NCBI GenBank assembly: GCA_009193035.1
Contig: SWDT01000036.1
Location: 186,001-250,000, forward strand
Direction of reading: 5' to 3'
Length of the DNA: 64,000 nt
From: Halicephalobus mephisto
Taxonomy: Eukaryota; Nematoda; Chromadorea; Rhabditida; Panagrolaimidae
Part shown: piece after piece, positions 23,845 to 35,775 of the stretch
How positions within the stretch are numbered: the first letter of the stretch is position 1
Layout: every line of letters begins with the position of its first letter
Program-made: the position numbers and the translations under genes
Notes under the pieces: model-generated
Databases searched by the model: none
The model's input: the letters and a program-made list of their open reading frames with translations, nothing else
What the model was told of the DNA's origin: nothing

Positions 23845-26800
23845 ATGGTTTTTAAAAAAATTATTTTTTATTATTTATGTTTTTTTATTTTTATTGTATC
23901 AATGACGTCATGTCAGGATATGTATGGTGCACAGTATGGTAATAATCCACCACCGGATGAAGCGAGACAGAGAGCAAGACCGATGACGGGGTTTGAGGAC
24001 CCGAGTAGGGGTCAAGGAGGTCAAGGAGAGTTCAATTCTCCTTGTCCTGGACCATGGCAGTGGGCTTGTGACAACATGCAGTGTATAGCTCAGGTGAGTG
24101 ATGATTCGTAAATCTGAAAATTAAAATGTTTAAAAATAAAGAATTTAAGTTACTTAAAAATAAAAATTTTCAAATTTAAGTTACTTAAAAATAAAAATTT
24201 TCAAATTTAAGTTATTTGAAAATAAAAATCTTCAAATTTAAGTTATTTAAAAATAAAAATTTTCAAATTTAAGTTATTTAAAAATAAAAATTTTCAAATT
24301 TAAGTTATTTAAAAATAAAAATTTTCAAATTTAAGTCATTTGAAAATAAAAATTTTCAAATTTAAGTCATTTGAAAATCAAAAATAAAAATGTCTAGAAA
24401 TAAAAAATTTTTAATTTAAGTTATTTAAAAATAGAAAATTTTAAAAAGAAAATATTTCGAAATTAATTAAGAACTTTAAAAATAAGAAAATTTAAATTAA
24501 TCGATTAAGTAGAAAATTTATAAAATGCTTTTAAAAACTGTCAATTAAACGAACAATTTAAATTTTTTGAAATTATAAATAAAGTAATTTTACTTTTTTG
24601 AATTATGAATTAAGTAATTTTAATTTTTAAAATAATGAATCAAGTAATTTTAATTTTTTAAAATTATGAATAAATTTTATTTTTTTAAATTATGAATCAA
24701 GTAATTTTAATTTTTAGTATGATCTTTGTAACGGAGTTGAGCAGTGTATGGACGGATCTGATGAGAGGAATTGCAGAGGAAGGTGAGTGGATTTCTGTTC
24801 TTAAACTAGTTTCCAAATCCCCTGAGTCCCAGAACGAATATCCCCAGTCGTTACAGTTGTCTTTTTATTCATTAAAAATTCCATTTTCGTTTCGGGATTA
24901 AATTATTTTCCTAATTTTTTTACAGTACATTTCTAAAAACATTGACTTTTTTAAAACTTATTTTTTCTCATTTGTTTTTAAATTTGTTACGAAATTTTCT
25001 ACAAAAACACGTCCAAAGCCAATTTCGAAAAAAATTCAAAACACTTGCCAGTTTTGTCTTTTTATAAAAATTCTAAAGCTTGTCATTTTCGCTTCGGGAG
25101 TATTTCCAGAGTGATGTCATTTATAAATGACTTGGAACATCTGTGAAATTATATATTATTTTTAATAATGTACTTATTTCGTAATTTTATAATTCTATAA
25201 TTTCTTAATCCATTATATATAGTAAAAATTATATGAATTTTTTTATAAAACAATTCTGAAACAACTTTTTCGAAGGTTTAGAAAATACACAGATGCTGAA
25301 AATGACTCAGAAACGAGCGTGATCGAACTTGCTTGACTACGCTCAATTATAAGTGACTTACAGTATCTGTGAAAATGAATATTATTTTTAGTACAGTATT
25401 TATTTCGTAATTTTAAAAAGTAAATATTATTTTTAGTACTGTACTTATTTCGTAATTTTAAAAAATGAATATTATTTTTAATAATGTACTTATTTTGTAA
25501 TTTTATAATTTTATAATTCTATAATTTCTTAATCCATTATTTATAGTAAAAATTATATGAATTTTTTTATAAAACAATTCTGAAACAACTTTTTTGAAGG
25601 TTTTAAAAAATACACAATTTGCAACCATTCGTAACTGAACACAGTCGAACTTGCTTCACTACGTTCATTTCCGATCGCAAATTACCTGTTGTTATGTGGA
25701 TAAAAATTAATTCGAAAATAATATTTTTAAAATTTCTCAGTTTCTAGAATATTCCGAAATTTTCGATTTTTAATCTTTGGGAATCTCATTGAAGATTCTG
25801 CCATCTTTTAGGATTTCGTGGAAATTTCTAGAATTCTTTATCATCAGATAAAAGTTTGGAAATTCCTGGGAATTTTCTGGAATCATGAGGAATTCTGAAG
25901 AAGTTTTAGAATCATTTAAAAATTCAAAAAACTTCCAGAATCCAGTGGAAGATTCTGAATTTTTCGAGATTTCCCAGAATCAAGTGGAAGATTCTCAAAC
26001 TTTCGAAGATTTTATTGAAGTTTCTAAAATCTTTCAAAATTTCATAGGTTTCTGAAACTTTTCAGAATTTCATAAGTTTCTGAAATCTTCCAGAATTTCA
26101 TAAAAGTTCCTGGAACGTTAAAATTTTTCCGAATCCAGAAAATTCTGAAGTTTTTACAAATTTTATGAAAATTTTTAACATTCTTCAGAATCCAGTGTCA
26201 GGTCCTAAAACTTAGAATCTTAAAGAAATTTCTGTCATTTTCTAAAATCTTTAAATTTTCAAAGTTTAAATTTTTCTGAAATCTATTTTGTAAAAAATTC
26301 TTGTTTTTTAATTTCGAATAATTTTTTACATCTAAAAAATTCCACTTTCAAAAATCCAAAATTCGCGTCAGGATCAAAATTTAACGTTTTTTAAAATGAA
26401 ACTAAATTTTTAATTTTTAATTACAGAAATAAAAAACTGAAAATCGATCTTTTTCAAATTACTTAATTTTTCCGAAAAACCAAAGAACCTTCCGTAATCC
26501 ACTTTCAAAAGCAAAAAAAACAATTTTTAATTGGTTTTGACTTTCATTTGTACCAGGAAATATAAGACTAAAAAGTAATCTGGATTTTATTCATTTTTGG
26601 AACAGATTTGAAAAGTGATTTTGGATTATTTGCAGGTACCCTCCTCAGTACCCCTCGAACCCCCAACCACCACCCCCCAGCACCCCTAGACCTTCGACGA
26701 CAACTCCTCCCAAGCCTGAATCCGACCTCCATCCCTTCAAACTCATCCTGGCCGGGGCTGGGGCCTTCATCATCGTCGTCGGGATCGCCCATCTCCTCAT

Positions 26801-26903
26801 GAAGAGGAGACAGCAGCTCAGGGGTGCTGTCAGGAACTACCGCAAAGGCCAGTCCCTTGTCGACGACGAAGACGACTTGTTGATTAATCAAATGTACAGT
26901 TAA
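23845..26903 (+). CDS. Small type I membrane protein with one LDL-receptor class A repeat
   Basis: Three exons, 23845-24093, 24718-24782 and 26636-26903, give 193 aa. Residues 1-25 form a signal peptide (hydrophobic run ending near SMTSC). After a P/G/R/Q-rich stretch, an LDLa module spans residues about 66-103 with the six-cysteine order C-P...C-D...C-I...C-N...C-M...C and the calcium-binding end DGSDERNC. It is encoded across the exon 1/2 border. A proline-rich stalk (NPQPPPPSTPRP) leads to one transmembrane helix (KLILAGAGAFIIVVGIAHLL) and a basic then acidic cytoplasmic tail (RKGQSLVDDEDDLL). The topology suggests a cell-surface protein. The tail motif DDLL could be an endocytic signal (inference). 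No specific orthologue recognised. Introns 1 and 2 are 0.6 and 1.85 kb and full of repeats. Confidence 0.8.
24142..24440. repeat. 31-bp tandem repeat, about nine copies
   Basis: The unit AATTTAAGTTATTTAAAAAT followed by AAAAATTTTCA repeats head to tail in intron 1 of the LDLa gene with few changes. Confidence 0.85.
24783..26635 (+). other. Intron 2 of the LDLa gene
   Basis: 1.85 kb with internal duplication: a block containing TTTTATAAAACAATTCTGAA appears near 25240 and again near 25570, each followed by a CTTGCTTxACTACGxTCA segment. From 25770 to 26230 the sequence is full of GATTCTGAA/TTCAGAATC variants like those at the left edge of the window. No exon seen. Confidence 0.6.
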
Positions 26904-26949
26904 CTGGATTGGTTTTTCATTAACGATAAATTCGAAAATGCTCCAGATG

Positions 26950-27313
26950 TTAAATCGCGTTTGCTTCGGCTAGTTTTTTCTCGAGAGTTCCGTTGGCTTT
27001 CCCGGCCACAGTGTCGTCTCCGCCGCCGTAGAAGACTCCATTGATGAAAACTCTGGGAACAGATCTAAAAAAATATTAATTATCAACAAGCGAAAAAACC
27101 CGACCTAGCTCCGGTGATGCTCTGTAAGTAGTCCTGGATCTCGTGCACGTCGTTTCTGTTCTCGAGTTCGACCACGTGGTAGACTTCCGGTCCGAGGTTA
27201 AAACTGGCCAGCGCGTTCTTGGCTCTGGTACAGTACGGACAATAGGTCTTCGAAAAAACAGCAACCTTGTATTTCGTCAATATCGAATCCACAAACGCCT
27301 TAGCAGCGGCCAT
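26950..27313 (-). CDS. Glutaredoxin (dithiol, CPYC active site)
   Basis: Two exons, 27313-27105 and 27064-26950, give 107 aa, the usual length of a classical glutaredoxin. Residues about 18-25 contain KTYCPYCTRAK with the two active-site cysteines. Further landmarks are VELENRNDVHEIQDYL, the cis-proline segment SVPRVFINGVFYGGGDDT and the C-terminal LEKKLAEAN helix. Glutaredoxins reduce protein disulfides and glutathione mixed disulfides using glutathione; this one has no leader peptide, so it is probably cytosolic. The intron is only 40 bp. The gene is convergent with the LDLa gene, whose stop is 46 bp away, so the 3' UTRs must overlap. A TTTTTTCAG acceptor lies just before the ATG. Confidence 0.95.
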
Positions 27314-28571
27314 TCTAGTCTGAAAAAACCAAAATCGATATATCAAATTTCTAAAAAAACAAAAATAATTGAAAAAACCTCTCGTTCTGCCGGATTTCGA
27401 ATCAGGTTCAACAATGTCAAACGAAGCGCCCTTTTCCGATAAGAAAGATAATTCAGAATTGTTATCATAGCAGAATCAAACAGAAACAAAAACAGAAACA
27501 GGTCAGGAAGACGCAACGGACGAGCAAAGGACGCGAAGAGATAAAATTTGGAATGGTCCGGAAGGCCCAAAATAGACACGACTATGATTTGGATAAAGTA
27601 CAAGTTACATCACCACTAAACGTTAAATTTTTAGTGAAATTCATATATAAAAATTCAAATTTGACAAATTATCGAAATTTAGGTAAACTTTGGAAATTTT
27701 AAAAATGTCTGAAATCAACGAAATTTCGAAATCAGTATTGACTGAAATCCATGCCGTCGGAGGAAGGTCTGCAATCTGAATCTCGGTCCTGAAATAATCC
27801 AGGATAAATTTTAAAATTTACATATGAACAATTTGAATAAAAAATAAAAATTGCAACTTTTAGGATTCTGACTTCTACTAGTACTGTATTCGGACTATTC
27901 ATATATCGAAATTAAAGTTAACATTCTAAAATACAATAATTAAGTGTATTTTTAGGATTTGAAGAACTCAAAAAACTTTGAAAATTTAAATGCATCCAAT
28001 ATGGAAGTTAAAAATCGAAAAATTTAAATAAAATAATTTTAATTATGTAGAAAGTAACGTTTACTAGTTATTTGGGGCTAAAGTAACAATTAGGAAGTTG
28101 GGATAACGTTAGAAATCCGGATAAATGAAAAAAATAAAAAATTTTTAAGTTTCGGAAAAATAGACAGCTTTTCCTCGAAAGACTCTCTCGCCCCTTTCGC
28201 CAACCGACCTTGCGAGTCTACGCTTTCAAGCTTCGATTTTTCGATTTCTTTTTCATATACATGTCTGGGTTTTTCTGTATTCAATTTATTGTTTTTCCGT
28301 AGCCCAATTTCCATTTCATCTAACATTTACCCATTTAGCATATAGTCAAAAAGTAATCTAAAAAATTTAAACCGAAATTTTAGGATTTCTCATTGATTAT
28401 TTATTGTTCGAAAATTTCCGTTTTTTTCATATATCAATTTTTATTTTTTGAATTTATTTTTGCATTTCCTTGTGTATGAAAGAGTCTTTATGGAGTTTAA
28501 CGTGTTCTGGATGGGATTTGTGGAAGAAATTTTAGTTTTTATAAATTTTCGAGTTTTCAGAACTCTGCAAG
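27314..28571. other. Divergent intergenic region between glutaredoxin and V-ATPase subunit B
   Basis: Holds both promoters. 27343-27603 and 28090-28326 are open on the minus strand but show no domain or splice context. GAGTTTTCAG ends 11 nt before the vha-12 ATG. CATATATGA/CATATATCA-type words are frequent. Confidence 0.45.
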
Positions 28572-30232
<1,661 letters not shown>

Positions 30233-30494
30233 TATAGATATTCGTGAAATTAATCTATTCCTATTTTTATGATCCTATGAGTAGACGAGATACGATTTGG
30301 TTGTGCAATAATTAATTTCCTAGATTTACCCAAGCTTTAACTTTATGGCATTTCCCAGAATTCCCGATGTTGAATATACTGTGTTTAGATTATGCATAAA
30401 ATATTGTAATTTGAGATATTGAAGAAAATTATGTGTTATTTCGCAATTTTTATCTTTATTGTTTTTTTTATTTTTGTATTTTTTTGAATTTTAG

Positions 30495-31935
30495 ATGAAA
30501 AGGATTAGATCTATCTATGCAGATCACTATATTAAGAGATCTCATAGGGCTAAACATACCCCGAGAGTTGCACGTCCATGGCGTCCGAGAGTAATTGCAT
30601 GGGCTGGTCCGACAGCTTTTATGAGAGATAGGTAGTTTTGATATTTTTAAAAGAAAATTGCTGGAAATTATGTTTTAGATGGTATGAACGGAGTGCATGG
30701 TATAAAGCGAGGATTCAGAAACCAGAAATTGTTCCGAATTTGCACATTATTGATCCGGATAAGATTGTTGAAACTTTTGCTGAAAGGACTAAAGTGGAAA
30801 GATTAAGAGAAATTGATATAGGTTTCAAGAGAAGAGAAGAAAAAATAAACGTTGAACGCGATGAAGGTTTGTTGGAGAAATTGGCAAGGAAAAGAGAATG
30901 TAAGTTTTTTAATAATTTGAAAAAATAATTTTTAAAAATGAAATTTTAGTGGAGATTAATCTGGATGACTTGTCTTTTAATCAATTGTCAATTTATGATC
31001 ATTTTAATATTTTTGATGATCTTTTTCTTCCTGGAGTATACTTTTATAATACTCAGAAGTTTGGAATCAAATATGGAACGAATTCGATTGAAAGAGGAAA
31101 TTTATTAACGGCTGGAATTGCAGTTAATTCTCCGAAATTGGAAATTGAATCTATTGAAGCAAATGGTTTTAATACTTTGTTGATGCTGAATTTGGATGGA
31201 GATGGATTTACAGAATCGAAATCAAATGATATTGATAAAACTCAAATGCTTCATTGGATGGTATCTAATATTCCTGATGGATCAAATGAAGGAGAAATTA
31301 TTGTGCCTTATCTTCCTCCTACTCCTTTTAAAGGAACTGGATATCATCGAGTGGCGTTTATTCTTTTTAGACACAAAGAGAAGATTGATTTGAGTGAATT
31401 TAAAGGAGTAGAAAGTGATTTTGGTGATAGAGTTTTTAGATTGAATAGATTTTTCAAGGAAAGAGAAGATAAACTGACTCCATCGGCTTTGAATTTTGCG
31501 CAATTTAGATGGGATGAATCTGTGGACGAAACTCTTCATCAAGTAGGCTACAAATCTCCGAGATATTTTTATGAATGGAATGAACCTCTAAAACCGCTAC
31601 AGAAGGAATTTCCTAAGAAATCAATGCCTTTTAATTATTATTTGGATATGTATCGTCCTCCAGAACTTGTTAGAAGAGATATGTTTAAGAAGAAATTGGA
31701 AAAATTGATCCATGAAGGTAAATGTGAACGGGCAGAATATCCGGATATTATGTATGTGGAGAATAAGAAGAAACTTCCTCGTTGGCAACATAAGGAATTG
31801 ATGATGGAGAACAGTGGTTCTGGGAAATATGCTGCTTTGTACTTGAAGAACGGCTATGTGAATGCTGTGGAACAAGGAATTATGAAACAGGAGATGGAGA
31901 ATGGAGAGGTCAAGGAAGGTGTTTCTAATGGTTGA
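30495..31935 (+). CDS. mrpl-38: Mitochondrial large-subunit ribosomal protein L38 (PEBP-like)
   Basis: Three exons, 30495-30631, 30679-30899 and 30950-31935, give 447 aa. The N-terminal part is basic (RPWRPRVIAWAGPTAFMRDR) and carries the KARIQKPEIVPNLHIIDPD segment. Residues about 190-330 match the phosphatidylethanolamine-binding-protein fold used by mRpL38: LLMLNLDGD, MLHWMVSNIPDG, LPPTPFKGTGYHRVAFILFR. A C-terminal stretch with MPFNYYLDMYRPPELVRRDMF follows. It should sit in the central protuberance of the mitochondrial ribosome. A TTTTTTGAATTTTAG acceptor directly abuts the ATG, 262 bp after the vha-12 stop, as expected for a trans-spliced downstream operon gene (inference). Confidence 0.9.
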
Positions 31936-32097
31936 AAGTTTGTTGTTGTAGGACTAGAGGTTATTTTTGTTGATAAAAGTAAATTTGAAAGAAATTTGTT
32001 TTTGCATGATTTGGTTGAAATTTGTATGATTTAGAATTTAGAATTTTTTTATTCATTATTTTTTGTTTTGAAGTGGCTGGTGGAATACAAGGACGGG

Positions 32098-32352
32098 ATG
32101 TTGGTTGTTTTTTTTCTGATTTTTTTAGGAGTTGTTGGATATGTGTACTTGGGTCTAGTTTTCTTTAAGAATTTTGAGGACGAATCTGAGGATCAGAAGA
32201 AGATCGAAATTGTGAATTCAATGGCTTCTGGAAAAAAGAAAAAATCTTATTTTGTGAGAAAATTTTGGAATGTAATTAAAATTGAAAGAAATTCAGATTT
32301 TGAGGTTTTTGAAAATCAGGAAAATGATAGATGTTTTAGAACTAGAATCTGA
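32098..32352 (+). CDS. Possible small single-pass membrane protein
   Basis: An 84-codon frame starting at 32098 encodes one hydrophobic helix (MLVVFFLIFLGVVGYVYLGL) followed by an acidic then lysine-rich tail. It lies about 160 bp after mrpl-38 on the same strand. However, the helix codons overlap a strong 3' splice-site-like tract (TTTTTTTTCTGATTTTTTTAG), so the apparent helix may just be a pyrimidine-rich intron end. No homology recognised. Confidence 0.25.
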   Translation: MLVVFFLIFLGVVGYVYLGLVFFKNFEDESEDQKKIEIVNSMASGKKKKSYFVRKFWNVIKIERNSDFEVFENQENDRCFRTRI

Positions 32353-32660
32353 AGAGATCGTCATTGGAGACGGTAGTTCAGAAGTCTTTCAAAAAAATTC
32401 CTAAATGTCGAATTTTTAGAAATTTAAAAAAATAAAATTTTCAAACAAGATTCTGAATCCTTAATAGGAATTCTGGAGCTTCTGGAATCTGAATCTGTGA
32501 CTGCTGGTTTCCAGATTCCGGAAGAACTTCAGAATCCGAAAATTAAAAAATCATCAACTTTCTTTTTTTCAAAAACCTCTGCTTCTGAAATTCCATCTTC
32601 AAAAACTATAATTTTTTGTTGTTTTTATTTTTGTAATTTTAATTTCAGTTCACAGACAGT

Positions 32661-33521
32661 ATGGACATTGCTGGATTCACTTTTCCTTGGACTGATCAGA
32701 CTTCTGGAGTCGATACAACCGGTTCGGTCGTGTTCATCGACACCTCTGTGGTTCCTGGCTCCAGGCTGCTTACTGCCACAAGCAGGGAAACCGGGCCTTC
32801 TGAAGACGTTAAAGAAGCCGTTTTTTCAACTCCTGATGAGATTCCTGAAGTTCGGGTTTCTGATGAAATCAGAAATGGAATTCTCCCAAGTTCTAGTAAA
32901 ATTGCTTTAACTGGTCCGTCTGAAGACATGAAGACTTCTATTTCGTCTACTCCATCAGAAGCTACTCAATCTGAAGCCACAGAAGAAATCAAGACTTCTA
33001 TCCTCCCAAGTTCATCGAAAATCATTCAATCTAGGTTATCTGAAGACACCGAAACTTCTATTTTTCTTATTCCATCAAATCTTACTAAATCTAGATTTCC
33101 TGAAGATATCGAGACTTCTGTCCTGTCCACTTCACCAAATCCTACTGAATTCAAGAATTCTGAAGATGTCAAAACTTCTATTTTTCCTATTCTATCAAAT
33201 CCTACTGAATTCAAGAATTCTGAAGATATCGAGACTTCTACCTTCCCAACTCCAGCAGAAGTTACTCGAATTAAGTCTCCTGACAACCTCAGGACTTCTA
33301 CCCTCCCAACTCCATCGAATCTTACTAAACGTAGAAATTCTGAAGACGTCAAGACTTCTATCTACCCCACTTCAGCTGAATTCCTCAGAGTTAGTTCATT
33401 CCTGGTGCCTGAGGTCATGGTTGCTTCTCTGGTGCTTGACGGAGAGAGCAAAAAGAACCAGGGATCTTCCAAGAATAAGACCTTCAAAACTGTGTCTTCT
33501 GAATATGAAAATTCTAAATAA
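32661..33521 (+). CDS. Unknown protein with ten tandem 20-residue S/T/P/E-rich repeats
   Basis: Single open exon of 286 codons starting 13 nt after a TTAATTTCAG acceptor. Residues about 45-245 are ten consecutive units of exactly 20 residues, of the type SEDVKTSIFPTPSNLTK plus three variable residues. The invariant parts are (S/P)-(E/D)-(D/E), K/E-T-S near the start, and a P-S pair in the middle. The 60-nt periodicity shows in the DNA. There is no signal peptide, transmembrane helix or known domain, and the composition suggests a disordered, heavily phosphorylatable protein. The C-terminus is basic (ESKKNQGSSKNKTFK). The exon could also be the 3' part of a longer gene, since the acceptor leaves an open frame upstream. 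It is the last gene of a possible operon that begins with vha-12. Confidence 0.6.
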   Translation: MDIAGFTFPWTDQTSGVDTTGSVVFIDTSVVPGSRLLTATSRETGPSEDVKEAVFSTPDEIPEVRVSDEIRNGILPSSSKIALTGPSEDMKTSISSTPSEATQSEATEEIKTSILPSSSKIIQSRLSEDTETSIFLIPSNLTKSRFPEDIETSVLSTSPNPTEFKNSEDVKTSIFPILSNPTEFKNSEDIETSTFPTPAEVTRIKSPDNLRTSTLPTPSNLTKRRNSEDVKTSIYPTSAEFLRVSSFLVPEVMVASLVLDGESKKNQGSSKNKTFKTVSSEYENSK

Positions 33522-33839
33522 TCTCAAAACGAAAAAAAAATCCAATCAAAATCACTAAATACAGATTTAATATTTTTTATTTTTTTTGTTTTGAATATTA
33601 AGAAAGAAACGTGTATCAATTGGATCTGCAAAACTTTTCCAATAGTGCGGGGAGAGAGCGATTTGTTCATTTGGGGGCGGAAAGCTGGTCCTGTGTGTCC
33701 TCCTCTACGAGCATCCTCAAGCGTTAGGCGAGCTCTCGGATGAAAGCTTGAGCGCCCGCCGCAGTTCCTGGATCGATCCTCTTGCTTTGTACATATCACC
33801 GATTGATTGGGATTTTCCGGTTGAAGGAAGAGGATATAG

Positions 33840-34480
33840 GGTCCAGAAGACAAGGTTACAAGGGTCTTAGGACAGAGTCACCAGGGGTCTAGAGACAGGG
33901 TTGTTAGGGTTTTGAGCAGAGAGATATTCGTGTTATTAGGATCTCGTTATTAGGATTGCTAAGAAGGAGAGTTACGAAACCCCTGGAGGAGAGAGCACTA
34001 GGGCTCCAAAGTAGGGGGTACCAGACCCCTCGGGTAGGGAATGTTAAGGTCTTCATCATAAAGTTGTTAGGATTTTAGGAAGAAAGACATTCGCGCTAGG
34101 ATAATAGAATTATCGAGTCTAATATGACCAAGTTACGAAACCCCTAGAGGGGAACACTAGGCCTCTGGGTGGGGGTCGTTAGGGACTCGAGGTAGGGGTT
34201 ATGGAGGTCTTCGATAAAGCTATTAAACCTTCAGAAAAGAGACATTCGTGTCAACAAAAAAAATTACGAAACTTCTTAGAGAAAGGGTTATGAAATCTCT
34301 AGAGAGGAAGTATTAGCCCTTTAGAATCGTGATTATTAAAGTCTTGATCATGAATTTATTAAGACCTTCAGGAAAGAGATATCCGTGTTATTAGGATACG
34401 GCCATTAAATCCTTAGAAAAAAGTTATTAGACCTCCATCCTTTCTCCTGGGAACGGGTAGTAGATCCTTACAGTGAACCT
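33840..34480. repeat. Degenerate tandem array of about 130-165-bp units
   Basis: GTTACGAAACCCCTxGAGG recurs at about 33971, 34132 and (diverged) 34262. Each time it is followed by an ACTAGGxCTC stretch, a GGTCTTCxATxATAAAG stretch and AGAxACATTCGxGT. The left flank repeats TTAGGATTT and TCTAGAGACAGG variants. Mixed GC content and no open frame. Confidence 0.65.
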
Positions 34481-34483
34481 TAC

Positions 34484-34960
34484 TAAAGTCACTTTTGGAA
34501 TAGAAAATTGAACTAGAAAGAAAAACCTTGAAACGAAAGCCTGAATGTCAGGGAGCGTAGGATACTGTATGTTCATGAATAAGATTCTTGGTTGTCTTCT
34601 GTGGGAGATATAGAATAATTGTTATCGATATCTCATTGTGCTAGTGAAGGTTATTATAATATTTGTGTTTTCTTCCTAATAGTTACTGTCTAAAAAAGCA
34701 GCTTAAAAAATGGATAGTGACTGGAAATGAACACTATCTTTGATCTTCATTTGAGCTGCTAAAGTCACTTTTGGAATAGAAAATTGAACTAAAAAAACCT
34801 TGAAACGAAAGCCTGAATATCAGGGAGCGTAGGATACTGTATTTCATGAGTGAGATTCTTGGTTGTCTTCTTTGAGAAAAATATACAAATTTTTTCCGAT
34901 GTCTCATTGTGCTAGTAAGATTATTAAAATAGTTTTTTTCTGTTTTAACAGTTACCAAAA
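34484..34960. repeat. 276-bp tandem duplication of a dispersed repeat
   Basis: TAAAGTCACTTTTGGAATAG begins at 34484 and again at 34760. Both copies continue with CCTTGAAACGAAAGCCTGAA, a TCAGGGAGCGTAGGATACTG stretch and TCTCATTGTGCTAGT. Related copies occur near 44.8 kb and 48.96-49.44 kb. Confidence 0.8.
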
Positions 34961-35281
34961 CTCTTTTTCGAAAATCTTCTAGCTTTTCCGAAACCTGATT
35001 TGATCCTTTTTGTAATTCTCAAGATTAATTTTTAAACACTTACGGATCTTGAGAGAAATGTTTGATTAAGTTTTTTTTGCTTTTTTGTTTCTCTAGTTCT
35101 CGGGGTGATTTTTCAAAAATTTACATTTACTTTATCGATTTTTAGTTCAATAATAAAGCATTTGTAATTTCATTTACTTTGGAGTATTTCGGTTTTTGTA
35201 AAGTAGGAAATTAAAAAGTAGTAATTAAGTTGTTAAAAGAGAAATAAATTTTAAAAAATAAGTTTTAAAACTGCATTCTCA

Positions 35282-35353
35282 TCTTCGGTAGTATAGTGGT
35301 CAGTATCCGTGACTGTCACTCACGAGACCCGGGTTCGATTCCCGGCCGAAGAG
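35282..35353 (+). tRNA. tRNA-Asp (anticodon GTC)
   Basis: 72-nt cloverleaf. The acceptor stem TCTTCGG pairs with CCGAAGA, followed by discriminator G. The D-arm region contains AGTATAGTGGTCAGTAT. The anticodon stem CGTGA/TCACG encloses CTGTCAC (anticodon GTC). The T arm CCGGG-TTCGATT-CCCGG is perfect. A run of T shortly after the gene suits RNA polymerase III termination. Confidence 0.97.
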
Positions 35354-35775
35354 AAGAAATTTTTTTTGTTTCCTTGATTTTCTGGGATTTATATATGAAA
35401 TTGTTTTTAATTTTTTTACGAATGAATTTCCGTTTTCGAGAATATTAAATAGTTTTTAAAATGCTAATTTGCAGGAGAGTGAGAGAGGGCCTCATCTTCC
35501 TTTATTCTTGTGGACAAATCTGAGCTTCCTGAAGTTGCCTCATCGTCTCTTCCATCTTCAAGCGACGATTCGACGGCGAAGATTCCAGTAGAAGCTTATT
35601 AGTTACGAAATATATTCTGCGAATTGTTATTTTAAAACTTCTCAACGACAAACGAAACTCGAGAAAGAAGCCCCGGAAAATTTTGCAACTTGATTGCAAA
35701 AAGCGGCTACGACAGCGAGATTCTCGCTTTTGCGAATTCTGTTGCTCTGTCTGATCGACGTCATCTGCGGCAACA
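35354..35775. other. Region between tRNA-Asp and the unc-89 start codon
   Basis: A TAATTTGCAG acceptor-like sequence at about 35465-35474 is followed by a less AT-rich segment leading into the start codon at 35776. This is probably 5' UTR of unc-89. Minus-strand open frames here lack recognisable content. Confidence 0.4.

Larger units (their letters stand above)
33522..35281. other. Intergenic region with several repeat families
   Basis: 33640-33800 is GC-richer than its surroundings and has an open minus-strand frame (see findings). 33840-34480 is a degenerate repeat array, and 34484-34960 contains two copies of a 276-bp unit. 34960-35281 is AT-rich and shows nothing further until the tRNA. 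Confidence 0.5.

Noticed and set aside
27343..27603. Minus-strand 86-codon frame upstream of the glutaredoxin
   Set aside because: Lies before a 3' splice site next to the glutaredoxin ATG, has no domain, and is more likely promoter or outron sequence.
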